Shown: one piece after another, positions 1 through 6,317 of the stretch
Numbering within the stretch: the stretch's first letter is position 1
Layout: each line of letters opens with the position of its first letter
Assembly (NCBI GenBank): GCA_003517915.1
Contig: DOZQ01000235.1
Location: 8,147-15,796, forward strand
Source of the DNA: Oscillospiraceae bacterium
Lineage (GTDB): Bacteria; Bacillota; Clostridia; Oscillospirales; Acutalibacteraceae
Reading direction: 5' to 3'
Length of the DNA: 7,650 bases
Notes under the pieces: model-generated
Seen by the model: the letters and a program-made list of their open reading frames with translations, nothing else
What the model was told of the DNA's origin: nothing
Databases searched by the model: none
Program-made: the position numbers and the translations under genes

Positions 1-252
1 GAGCCGGTTCCGCTGCAAATAAGGAACGCTCCGACCAGACTTATGAAGGAGCTTAATTACGGCAAAGGATATAAATACGCACATGATTATGAGGAAAAGC
101 TCACGGATATGCAGTGCCTGCCTGACTCACTGGCGGGCAGACAATACTATACGCCGGGGGTTCAAGGCCGCGAGGCCAAGGTAAAGCAGTGGATGGAAAG
201 TCTTGAAGCCCGAAGAAAAGCCATATCCGATGAAAACCAGTCTAAAACATAA
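1..252 (+). CDS. rarA: RarA/MgsA replication-associated recombination ATPase, C-terminal part (5' end outside window)
   Basis: The frame is open from base 1 and ends at TAA 250-252, giving 83 residues. It opens with [18 protein letters not shown] and continues with [20 protein letters not shown] and QG.EAK. This is the characteristic end of RarA (MgsA in E. coli), the AAA+ clamp-loader-like ATPase that acts at stalled replication forks. The family is usually 420-450 residues, so about four fifths, including the Walker motifs, lies off the left edge. The visible part belongs to the C-terminal tetramerisation region. An internal ATG at 43 is not the start, because the family similarity runs straight through it. 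The tail after QG.EAK is short and charged ([15 protein letters not shown]), as is common. galM follows 19 bases downstream on the same strand. The family call is confident; activity cannot be judged from this fragment. Confidence 0.92.
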   Translation, partial: EPVPLQIRNAPTRLMKELNYGKGYKYAHDYEEKLTDMQCLPDSLAGRQYYTPGVQGREAKVKQWMESLEARRKAISDENQSKT

Positions 253-256
253 AGTC

Positions 257-262
257 GGGAGG
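257..262 (+). promoter_or_regulatory. Ribosome binding site of galM
   Basis: GGGAGG lies 9 bases before ATG 272 and just after the rarA stop codon. It decides the galM start in favour of 272 over the in-frame ATG at 203. Confidence 0.8.
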
Positions 263-271
263 AAAGGTAAA

Positions 272-1318
272 ATGATTATCAGTAAAGGGATTTTCGGAAA
301 AACCTCCGCAGGGGAAACGGCGGAGCTTTACACACTGGACAGCGGCACGGGCATGAAGGTGGAGGTGAGCACGCTTGGGGGCGTTATCACCAAAATTTTG
401 GTGCCGGACAAAAACGGCAAGGAAACCGACGTGGTGCTGGGCTATGATTCTCCTGTGGGGTATGAACAGGGCACCTGTTTTCTGGGCGCGTTGATAGGCC
501 GGCACGCTAACCGCATCAAGGGCGGAAAAATATCGCTCGGCGGCCGGGAATACAATCTTTTCCGCAATGATGGGAACAACCATCTTCACGGTGGAAAAGC
601 GGGCTTTGACCGTAAAATATGGTCGGCGCGCGTGACTGACGGCGCGCTTGTGCTTTCTTATATCAGCAAAGACGGAGAAGAGGGATATCCGGGGAATCTT
701 ATTGTGACCGTCTCCGTTTCCCTGTCGGAGGATCATACCCTGAGCTTTGATTACACCGCCGTGTGCGATCAGGATACGGTATGTAACCTGACCAACCACA
801 GCTATTTTAATCTGGCGGGACACGCGAGCGGCTCTGTCACGGGGCAGTATATACAGATATTCGCGGATTATTATACTCCGGCGGACAAAGAATCACTGCC
901 GACTGGAGAAATCGCCAGAGTTGAAGATACGCCAATGGATTTAAGGGCACCGGTGAAAATCGGCGAGCATATCGACGACGATTATTATCAGCTCAAGTTT
1001 GGCGGGGGCTACGATCACAACTGGATAATCGACGGAGTACCCGGAGAGCTGCGTAAAATGGCCTTCGCGTATGACGAGGGCACCGGTATATCCCTTACCG
1101 GATACACAACCATGCCGGGCATGCAGTTTTACAGCGGCAACTATTTAGGGGACGCCGGCACAGGCAAAGGCGGAACGCGCTATGACAAGCGCTGGGGCTT
1201 TTGTCTTGAAAGCCAGTATTATCCGAATTCTATGGCGATAGGACACTTCAAAAAACCAGTGCTTCGCGCAGGCGATATCTTTCGTGAAACTACATCTTAT
1301 CGATTCGGCCTGATTTGA
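272..1318 (+). CDS. galM: Galactose mutarotase (aldose 1-epimerase)
   Basis: This 348-residue protein has the usual length for cytosolic aldose 1-epimerase, which interconverts alpha and beta anomers of galactose/glucose to feed the Leloir pathway. Family landmarks are in order: GALIGRHANRI (72-82), NDGNNHLHGG (99-108) with the catalytic-site His106, CNLTNHSYFNLAG (171-183) with the general acid His176, GGYDHNW (245-251) with substrate-binding Asp248, and CLESQYYPNS (311-320) with the general base Glu313. There is no signal peptide. I chose ATG 272 because GGGAGG sits at 257-262 with a 9-base gap. The frame is open upstream to ATG 203, but that would overlap rarA by 50 bases and add a lysine-rich stretch not seen in the family. 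No galK, galT or galE is in the window, so the sugar specificity is taken from the family. It may be co-transcribed with rarA. No clear terminator follows. Confidence 0.95.
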   Translation: MIISKGIFGKTSAGETAELYTLDSGTGMKVEVSTLGGVITKILVPDKNGKETDVVLGYDSPVGYEQGTCFLGALIGRHANRIKGGKISLGGREYNLFRNDGNNHLHGGKAGFDRKIWSARVTDGALVLSYISKDGEEGYPGNLIVTVSVSLSEDHTLSFDYTAVCDQDTVCNLTNHSYFNLAGHASGSVTGQYIQIFADYYTPADKESLPTGEIARVEDTPMDLRAPVKIGEHIDDDYYQLKFGGGYDHNWIIDGVPGELRKMAFAYDEGTGISLTGYTTMPGMQFYSGNYLGDAGTGKGGTRYDKRWGFCLESQYYPNSMAIGHFKKPVLRAGDIFRETTSYRFGLI

Positions 1319-1476
1319 GGCCGGTAACTAATTGGATAAAAATATCGCAAAATTTGATCGCAGAGCCACTTGTTGCTACCCTTTTCTAAACGGTGAAGCA
1401 AAGCCTTGCCAAAATCCTGTCATGAGTATCTTGACGGCCGCCTTACAATCAGATTGTTGATTAACGATTAATTCAC

Positions 1477-1998
1477 TTAAGACATTAAGATTTCTATATT
1501 TTTTATGTTTTGACGCAGCTGCGCATCGTCGGGAGAAAGCTCTAGCGCCTGTTTCGCGTAATTCAGCGCCATTTCAAACATGCCGAGCGCACTGCTCGCC
1601 AGCGAAGCAAGGTGGTAGGGTACATGCCCATAGGCAATTTCATTGCCCAAACCGCTGGAGATATCCGTTATTTCAAGCGCCTTGCACGCGCCAAACAACA
1701 CCATGTGCCAGTCCATCAGCCTGTACGCCGTCAGCGCAAGCTCCACATATACGTCCCTGTGTTTGTTGTCTTCCGCAATCGCCCTAAAAAGCCAGCGACA
1801 AGCTTCGTCGATATGGCCGTCAAGCTCGGCGCATTTGGCTATAACGCACATGGCTTGGCAGCGGGATTCTTTCTCTACGGCTTTTGGGTGCCTTAAAAAA
1901 CGCAGAAGCGCCTCTTTAGACTCCGCATACTTTTTATTGGCATGATAATCGAGCCCGAGACACATAAGCATCTCAATGTCATCGGGGTCTTCCTGCAA
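1477..1998 (-). CDS. C-terminal half of the split gene: TPR repeat domain
   Basis: From TTG 1998 this frame gives 173 residues, made of helical pairs typical of TPR repeats: PDDIEMLMCLGLDYHANKKY (5-24) through LLRFL; RCQAMCVIAKCAELDGHIDEA (46-66); RDVYVELALTAYRLMDW (81-97); and a last clear repeat with ASSALGMFEMALNYAKQALE (134-152) then LSPDDAQLRQNI. Such repeats follow the catalytic domain in TPR-containing family 2 glycosyltransferases and likely contact the acceptor or partner proteins. The TTG is only the first possible start codon in this stretch. No ribosome binding site precedes it, so I do not think it is a true start. Without a frameshift or reversion this half is probably not made. 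Confidence 0.6.
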   Translation of the reverse strand: MQEDPDDIEMLMCLGLDYHANKKYAESKEALLRFLRHPKAVEKESRCQAMCVIAKCAELDGHIDEACRWLFRAIAEDNKHRDVYVELALTAYRLMDWHMVLFGACKALEITDISSGLGNEIAYGHVPYHLASLASSALGMFEMALNYAKQALELSPDDAQLRQNIKNIEILMS

Positions 1999-2016
1999 TG
2001 CCAGCTTGGTCAGTTC

Positions 2017-2032
2017 AAGGTTAAAGGTTAAA
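2017..2032. repeat. 7-bp tandem duplication causing a frameshift
   Basis: The plus strand reads AAGGTTAAAGGTTAAA. The unit GGTTAAA is present at 2019-2025 and 2026-2032, and the period-7 match extends two bases to the left. The extra unit shifts the glycosyltransferase frame and supplies its TAA stop (2021-2023 on the minus strand). One unit instead of two restores the full frame. Confidence 0.9.
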
Positions 2033-2569
2033 TGAACGTGGTTTTGTCAAATCCGGATAGTGGTTAAGCGTCAGCCCTTTAACGTCCACAATTTTTTCTC
2101 TGCCTGCACCTATATATGTCAAGTATTCATGATTCGCGCGCGACCATTTATACCCATGCCGGGAGTGTATCCGCGAATGATAAAAGTTTTGGTTGAGCGG
2201 CCTGCCGTCAGGCAGTATGACGTAGTTATACAGGTGTCTGACCCGCGTGGTGCCGGGTGTCCATGCATTTTCCAGCAAGGCGCGCCATCCGGGTGTCCAG
2301 ACATCGTCAAGGTCTGTCGCCACACAGATATCAACATCGTCGGGCACATATGAAAGCGAGCGTTCACGCGCGGTATCCCAGCGCCATGGGTCGACTGCCT
2401 CAATATGTACATCCGCTCCATGGCTACGGAGAATCTCTGCGGTGTTATCGGTTGACCCGGTATCCATCACCACAATCAGGTCGGCCTCATTCATGGAATT
2501 TATCCAACGCTCGGCAAACTGTTCCTCGTTTTTGCACATGGCATATACGCAGATTTTATATCCAATCAC
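2021..2569 (-). CDS. N-terminal half of the split gene: GT2 catalytic domain
   Basis: This 182-residue frame holds the GT-A fold catalytic domain. It has an N-terminal strand with CKNEE (12-16), a nucleotide-sugar binding segment VVMDTGSTDNT (33-43), and an acidic metal-binding motif ATDLDDVW (84-91; Asp86, Asp88 and Asp89 are the DXD-like group). An HEY motif (143-145) and NHYPD near the end mark the usual exit from the catalytic domain. No membrane segment or signal peptide is visible, so the enzyme should be cytoplasmic. The start is GTG with a strong ribosome binding site. The catalytic core appears complete, so the truncated protein might fold, but it would lack the TPR region. The last in-frame codons lie inside the 7-bp duplication, and the stop is created by it. 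Confidence 0.8.
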   Translation of the reverse strand: MIGYKICVYAMCKNEEQFAERWINSMNEADLIVVMDTGSTDNTAEILRSHGADVHIEAVDPWRWDTARERSLSYVPDDVDICVATDLDDVWTPGWRALLENAWTPGTTRVRHLYNYVILPDGRPLNQNFYHSRIHSRHGYKWSRANHEYLTYIGAGREKIVDVKGLTLNHYPDLTKPRSFNL

Positions 2570-2577
2570 GACGTTTA

Positions 2578-2586
2578 CCTCCCCTT
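2578..2586 (-). promoter_or_regulatory. Ribosome binding site of the glycosyltransferase gene
   Basis: AAGGGGAGG on the minus strand lies eight bases before the GTG at 2569. It fixes this GTG as the start, since the next in-frame ATG (codon 11) would lose the first strand of the catalytic domain. Confidence 0.8.
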
Positions 2587-2612
2587 TAATATGTTAACAG
2601 CCCCCATTATAA

Positions 2613-3560
2613 TCATTTCGCGTATATCATATATTCTATTGGGAACGGAATCCCGCCGTCTCTCGGATCGCCGTGATGGCGGAAGTATAATTCATACGCA
2701 GGGTTTAGCTGCTTGATAAGCGCCGGGATTTCCAACAGATGCTCAAGCGTGTGATATAAGCACACGGCAAGCTTCGGGCGGCTGCGCTCAATATGTTCAC
2801 GGGCTCCCATAAGAGCAAGCATTTCGGCGCCTTCTATGTCCATTTTTATAAATGTAATATCCTCATCAATATCTTCATCCAGTGAGACGACCGGCGCGGG
2901 AAATGTCCCATCGCGCATGATGCTTGATGACGTCTCAAAGATATCCAAGCCCGCTGTTCCCGCTTTATCCGATACGCCTTTGTCACGAAATATTATGTTC
3001 GGATATTCTTTCAGATTTTCCCGCATCTTCTTAAATATATTGGGAACGATTTCATAAGCGTAAATACGTTTATACCCTTCACCGTACATGTCAATAAAAC
3101 TCTTTATGCTGTCCCCGTCATAAGCGCCGCAGTCAACAAAAACCTCCCCCTTAGGCGCGGGAGGAAAAAGATCGAGGTCAAAATAACCCGGGAAAGTGTG
3201 CTCTATACCGTACCAGCGCAGATCCGGGGAAAACGTGAGCCAATGTTCAAGCATTTTAAGCAGCGAATATTTTGAGCGGTAGTCACAAAGTCCATTGTAA
3301 AGATCAAGCAAGCTGTCAGCATTTTCCCCGATATACCAATACATCGACCCAAAATATGACGCAAAAACAGGGTCATTCTTATCAAATTTTTTTATGCCGA
3401 ACCAGCCCGCATAATATTGACGGAGCTCAGCATGATACCTCCCGTTCGTCTTCGCGCACTTCTCTGCGCCCGCTGCTGCCTGCTCCAATAATTCCGGGAC
3501 GCTTTTTTCTGAGAATTCTCCGATCAGACGGGCAAAATCTTCGTCACATTTTAAACTCAT
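2613..3560 (-). CDS. FkbM-family SAM-dependent methyltransferase
   Basis: A 315-residue protein. Residues 138-312 form a Rossmann-type methyltransferase domain of the FkbM family. The SAM-binding loop is VFVDCGAYDGDS (140-151); the acidic residue ending the second strand is Glu170 in YAYEIVPN; and TFIKMDIEGAE (236-246) is the conserved block with Asp241. A C-terminal tail typical of the family (KLAVCLYH, ELYFRHHG) follows. FkbM enzymes O-methylate sugars or related hydroxyls, often in polysaccharide or glycopeptide clusters. Residues 1-135 are an additional helical, aromatic-rich N-terminal region for which I recognise no domain. I chose ATG 3560 because AAAGGA sits seven bases upstream. The longer frame to GTG 3665 would start inside the 17-bp hairpin. 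The glycosyltransferase starts 43 bases downstream, so they likely share a transcript and a glycan target. No convincing -35/-10 pair was found upstream. Confidence 0.88.
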   Translation of the reverse strand: MSLKCDEDFARLIGEFSEKSVPELLEQAAAGAEKCAKTNGRYHAELRQYYAGWFGIKKFDKNDPVFASYFGSMYWYIGENADSLLDLYNGLCDYRSKYSLLKMLEHWLTFSPDLRWYGIEHTFPGYFDLDLFPPAPKGEVFVDCGAYDGDSIKSFIDMYGEGYKRIYAYEIVPNIFKKMRENLKEYPNIIFRDKGVSDKAGTAGLDIFETSSSIMRDGTFPAPVVSLDEDIDEDITFIKMDIEGAEMLALMGAREHIERSRPKLAVCLYHTLEHLLEIPALIKQLNPAYELYFRHHGDPRDGGIPFPIEYMIYAK

Positions 3561-3567
3561 ATATCTT

Positions 3568-3573
3568 TCCTTT
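3568..3573 (-). promoter_or_regulatory. Ribosome binding site of the FkbM methyltransferase gene
   Basis: AAAGGA on the minus strand lies seven bases before ATG 3560. It supports this start over the longer frame beginning at GTG 3665. Confidence 0.65.
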
Positions 3574-3655
3574 ACGCTATTACTTGTTTCATACACTATA
3601 CATTCATCATATGTACTATGCCGTGAAAAAGTACGCGTAACTTCAAAATACCCAA

Positions 3656-3693
3656 CAGACGACACCCCGCAGTTTGCTGCGGGGTGTCGTCTG
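3656..3693 (-). terminator. Perfect 17-bp hairpin after the trp operon, probable terminator
   Basis: Bases 3656-3672 and 3677-3693 are exact reverse complements (arm CAGACGACACCCCGCAG) around a 4-base loop. The hairpin starts 76 bases beyond the trpA stop and lies just upstream of the FkbM gene. This is where a terminator separating the two transcripts should be. The tract after the stem on the minus strand is only moderately T-rich (TTGGGTATTTT), and on the plus strand it is CTTTATAAC. It is therefore not a textbook intrinsic terminator, and another role, such as an RNA-stabilising stem or repeat element, is possible. Confidence 0.65.
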
Positions 3694-3768
3694 CTTTATA
3701 ACAAGACCGTCCCAGAGGGGCGGGAAATTAACCTGAAATGATTATAGGATATCTTTACCTCGGAGCTT

Positions 3769-4536
3769 TTACATAGCGCCCTTAACAGCAATTACAAATT
3801 GTTTTACCGGCTCAATACTGTCACGCCCATATTTCTCAATAAGTTTTACAATGGCGCTACCTATGATTATCCCGTCTGACACATCCGCCATGTCCCTAGC
3901 CTGCCCCGGTGTGGATATCCCGAATCCGACCGCGCACGGAACCGGCGTAACTTTCTTCACCTCATTTATCATCTCCGCGACATTTGTGTTTAGCTCACTG
4001 CGTACACCCGTAACGCCGAGGGAGGATACGCAATAAATAAATCCCTTGGCGTTTTTAGCTATTATCTCAATTCTTTCCCGCGACGTCGGCGCAATCATGG
4101 ATATTTGCGTAATCCCGTGCTTTTCGCACACCTCCGCCAATTCCGCTCTTTCTTCAAAAGGCAGGTCGGGAACAATAACCCCGTCTATTCCGCACTCGGC
4201 GCACCGGCTCATAAATTTTTCTTTCCCGTAAACAAATATAGGGTTTATGTAGGTCATGAAGAGCAGCGGAATATCAGTTTTCCCACGGACTCTTTTTACC
4301 ATTTCAAACAGCTTATCCACCGTGCAGCCGTTTTTAAGCGCCCTTTCATCGGCTTGCTGAATAACTATCCCCTCCGCCACCGGATCGGAAAACGGGATTC
4401 CGATTTCAATAATGTCCGCGCCCGATTCCGCCATGGCAATAATCAACTTTTCGGTTGTTTCGATGTCAGGGTCACCGCCTGTTATAAACGCGACAAACGC
4501 TTTTTTGCCTTTAAATGCGTCAGAAATCCTATTCAT
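3769..4536 (-). CDS. trpA: Tryptophan synthase alpha subunit
   Basis: A 255-residue TIM barrel that cleaves indole-3-glycerol phosphate to indole and glyceraldehyde-3-phosphate, passing indole through a tunnel to TrpB. Visible motifs are FITGGDPD (17-24), [13 protein letters not shown] (44-56) with catalytic Glu44 (Salmonella Glu49), the YINPIFVYG segment (96-104), VPDLPFEE (122-129), APTS (149-152), [10 protein letters not shown] (168-177) and GFGIS (204-208) plus GSAIV (226-230) of the phosphate site. The position of the second catalytic residue, Salmonella Asp60, is Glu55 here, and the usual Gly-Pro after it is Gly-Ile. The start ATG 4536 overlaps the trpB end by eight bases, with AAGGGGG (4546-4552) upstream inside trpB. 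It is the last gene of the operon, followed by the hairpin at 3656-3693. Length is slightly short of the usual 260-270, with no missing core element. Confidence 0.96.
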   Translation of the reverse strand: MNRISDAFKGKKAFVAFITGGDPDIETTEKLIIAMAESGADIIEIGIPFSDPVAEGIVIQQADERALKNGCTVDKLFEMVKRVRGKTDIPLLFMTYINPIFVYGKEKFMSRCAECGIDGVIVPDLPFEERAELAEVCEKHGITQISMIAPTSRERIEIIAKNAKGFIYCVSSLGVTGVRSELNTNVAEMINEVKKVTPVPCAVGFGISTPGQARDMADVSDGIIIGSAIVKLIEKYGRDSIEPVKQFVIAVKGAM

Positions 4537-5719
4537 GGATATTGACCCCCTTGTACCGGGCGATTGCGGCGACGTCCTTGTCGCCCCTGCCGGATAAATT
4601 TATGACAATGATTTGCTCCCTGCTCATAGCGGGAGCGATTTTTTTCGCGTGCGCCACCGCATGAGCGCTTTCCACCGCCGGTATTATCCCTTCGGTTCGG
4701 GAAAGATATTCAAAAGCTTCCACCGCCTCGGCGTCGGTGACCGGCACATATTCCGCCCGGCCGAGGTCGGCAAGCTGGGCGTGCTCAGGGCCGATGCCGG
4801 GATAATCAAGCCCCGCCGATATGGAGTAAACCGGCGCGATTTGACCGTATTCATCCTGACAGAAGTAAGACTTCATGCCGTGGAAAATCCCCACAGTGCC
4901 GTTGGCCATTGTCGCGGCGTTTTTGGGGTTATCCACCCCAAGCCCCGCCGCCTCACAGCCTATAAGCCGCACACCTGCGTCGCCGATAAAATCATAAAAC
5001 GAGCCGATGGCATTGCTGCCGCCGCCCACACAGGCGATTACCGCGTCGGGCAGCCTGCCCTCCGCCGCCAGTATCTGCGCCTTGATCTCCTCCCCTATAA
5101 TCTTTTGAAAATCCCGAACTATCATTGGGAAAGGATGCGGCCCCATTACCGAGCCTAATACATAATGGGTATCGTGAATGCGTTTTGTCCACTCGCGCAT
5201 GGTTTCGTTCACGGCGTCCTTGAGCGTCATCGTTCCGCTTGTAACGGGATGAACCTCCGCGCCCAGCAGCTCCATGCGAAATACGTTGAGTGCCTGCCGG
5301 TCGGTGTCCTCCTTGCCCATAAATATTTCACACTGCATACCCATCAGCGCGGCGGCGGTAGCGGTGGCGACACCGTGCTGTCCCGCCCCGGTTTCGGCAA
5401 TAATCCGGGTCTTACCCATTTTTTTCGCGAGCAAAACCTGCCCCAGCACATTGTTGATTTTATGGGAACCGGTATGGTTGAGATCCTCACGCTTCAAATA
5501 GATTTTCGCGCCGTCGAGATCATCCGTCATCTTTTCCGCGAAATATAAAAGCGAAGGACGCCCGGCATAATCTTTGAGCAGGGTGGACAGTTCCTTTTGA
5601 AACTCCGGGTCATTTTTATAACGCAGATAGGCCTGCTCAAGTTCCTGCACGGCATTCATCAAGGTTTCGGGGATATACTGGCCGCCATACTCCCCGAACC
5701 GTCCTTTTTTGTTACCCAT
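4529..5719 (-). CDS. trpB: Tryptophan synthase beta subunit
   Basis: A 396-residue PLP enzyme that condenses indole with L-serine to give tryptophan, working as the alpha2-beta2 complex with TrpA. It begins [16 protein letters not shown] (6-21), as in canonical TrpB1 enzymes, not the longer TrpB2 type. The PLP lysine is Lys87 in HTGSHKINN (82-90). Glu109, the catalytic acid/base, is in [11 protein letters not shown] (108-118). The phosphate-binding loop GGGSNAIG is at 232-239 and the C-terminal SGRGDKD at 376-382. Full length, nothing missing. ATG 5719 is preceded by AAGGAG (5728-5733) within trpF and overlaps the trpF end by eight bases; the 3' end overlaps trpA by eight. This segment is the most GC-rich in the window (about 59% by hand count over 4561-5100), in contrast to trpF next to it. 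Confidence 0.97.
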   Translation of the reverse strand: MGNKKGRFGEYGGQYIPETLMNAVQELEQAYLRYKNDPEFQKELSTLLKDYAGRPSLLYFAEKMTDDLDGAKIYLKREDLNHTGSHKINNVLGQVLLAKKMGKTRIIAETGAGQHGVATATAAALMGMQCEIFMGKEDTDRQALNVFRMELLGAEVHPVTSGTMTLKDAVNETMREWTKRIHDTHYVLGSVMGPHPFPMIVRDFQKIIGEEIKAQILAAEGRLPDAVIACVGGGSNAIGSFYDFIGDAGVRLIGCEAAGLGVDNPKNAATMANGTVGIFHGMKSYFCQDEYGQIAPVYSISAGLDYPGIGPEHAQLADLGRAEYVPVTDAEAVEAFEYLSRTEGIIPAVESAHAVAHAKKIAPAMSREQIIVINLSGRGDKDVAAIARYKGVNIHE

Positions 5720-6317
5720 TTCTGACTCTCCTTATAAATTCTCTGATTTTTACCGGGTCTTTTAATCCGTCTGTTTCCACTCCGCTGCTTATGTCAACGG
5801 CGAATGGTTTAAGAGAAATTGCTTTATCAATATTTTCAAGCGATACACCACCCGCAAGAAATATTTTTTGATGAATGTCTTTTGGAAAAAGTGACCAATC
5901 GAAGGTTTTTCCCGTGCCGCCTTTACCATTGTCAAGCAATATATATTCAGCCTTAATATTTGCAAGCTTAGACAGTTCTTCAGCGGATTTGACCTCTAAA
6001 GCCTTGATTATCTTTACCTTCCCCGTTTTTGATCGCAATTCCCTGATATAATCGCTATTTTCATCACCATGCAGTTGAATAACATCAATCGTATTTAAAC
6101 GCACCATGCTTGCAATTGTGTCGATATTCGCATTAACAAAAACACCGACGGCCAAAATTCCCTTTTTTAGTTTGCATTTCATATGGTCGGCAAGACCGGG
6201 TGTGATATATCGCTTACTGCCTTTAACAAACACAAAACCTATATAATCCGGCATCTCTTTATTTACGGCGTCTATATCACAAAGGCGGGTCAGTCCGCAG
6301 ATTTTAACCCTGACCAT
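5712..6317 (-). CDS. trpF: Phosphoribosylanthranilate isomerase
   Basis: A 201-residue single-domain TIM barrel that converts N-(5'-phosphoribosyl)anthranilate to CdRP by Amadori rearrangement. Motifs: KICGLTR (5-11) with the general base Cys7, GFVF (27-30) followed by SKRYI, VGVFVN (57-62), QLHGDE (81-86), [15 protein letters not shown] (127-141) with the general acid Asp129, LAGGV (154-158) and VDISSGVE (174-181). Length is normal for a free-standing TrpF. I chose ATG 6317, which has GGGGTG (6324-6329) six bases upstream. The frame also opens at GTG 6326, but only a weak site precedes that and it adds three residues before the usual first strand. It overlaps trpC by 14 bases and trpB by eight. 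Composition is clearly different from its neighbours: about 40% GC over 5761-6300, against about 59% in part of trpB. Confidence 0.95.
   Translation of the reverse strand: MVRVKICGLTRLCDIDAVNKEMPDYIGFVFVKGSKRYITPGLADHMKCKLKKGILAVGVFVNANIDTIASMVRLNTIDVIQLHGDENSDYIRELRSKTGKVKIIKALEVKSAEELSKLANIKAEYILLDNGKGGTGKTFDWSLFPKDIHQKIFLAGGVSLENIDKAISLKPFAVDISSGVETDGLKDPVKIREFIRRVRNG

Larger units (their letters stand above)
1477..2569 (-). pseudogene. Family 2 glycosyltransferase with C-terminal TPR repeats, split by a 7-bp tandem duplication
   Basis: Two minus-strand frames (2569-2021 and the frame ending at 1477) are the two halves of one gene. The first half ends in NHYPDLTKPRSFNL then TAA. The second frame reads FNLELTKLALQEDPDDIE, the expected continuation between the catalytic domain and the TPR domain in this family. 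The seven coding-strand bases TTTAACC occur twice in a row at the join. Deleting one copy gives a single frame of 362 codons (361 residues plus stop). The GTG start at 2567-2569 is backed by AAGGGGAGG eight bases upstream. As written, translation stops after 182 residues. The FkbM methyltransferase gene ends 43 bases upstream, so the two are probably one operon. The intact product would add a sugar to a surface or flagellar acceptor, but the acceptor is unknown. A reversible switch or a sequencing error are alternatives to true pseudogenisation. Confidence 0.85.

Noticed and set aside
626..647. GCGCGC inverted repeat inside galM
   Set aside because: Each arm is self-complementary and lies within a conserved coding region; most simply a by-product of GC-rich codons.
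242..823. 193-codon open frame on the minus strand opposite galM
   Set aside because: It is fully antisense to a clear galM with intact active-site motifs, has no recognisable domain, and its composition is that of a reversed GC-rich gene.
1447..1462. Small inverted repeat AATCA/TGATT in the galM-glycosyltransferase convergent gap
   Set aside because: Only five AT-rich base pairs and no following T-run. It is too weak to call a terminator; the rest of 1319-1476 shows no gene or repeat I can support.
2606..2611. TATAAT on the minus strand between the FkbM gene and the glycosyltransferase gene
   Set aside because: A perfect -10 hexamer by itself; the position 17 bases upstream does not resemble TTGACA, so an internal promoter is not supported.
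3606..3611. TATGAT on the minus strand 45 bases before the FkbM start, possible -10 box
   Set aside because: The hexamer at -35 spacing (about TACTTT or GTACTT) is poor. It remains a guess.
3561..3665. N-terminal extension of the FkbM protein to GTG 3665
   Set aside because: That start would lie inside the stem of the 17-bp hairpin. ATG 3560 has its own AAAGGA site at good spacing.
4105..4545. 146-codon open frame on the plus strand opposite trpA
   Set aside because: It is antisense to trpA with no family match, and no independent start signal was seen.
4613..5158. 181-codon open frame on the plus strand opposite trpB
   Set aside because: It is antisense to the PLP-binding core of TrpB. 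Its Arg/His-rich product is typical of reading a GC-rich gene backwards.
5345..5372. GCG-rich near-repeat in trpB
   Set aside because: It encodes the conserved alanine/threonine helix after GAGQHGVA in TrpB, so protein sequence explains it.
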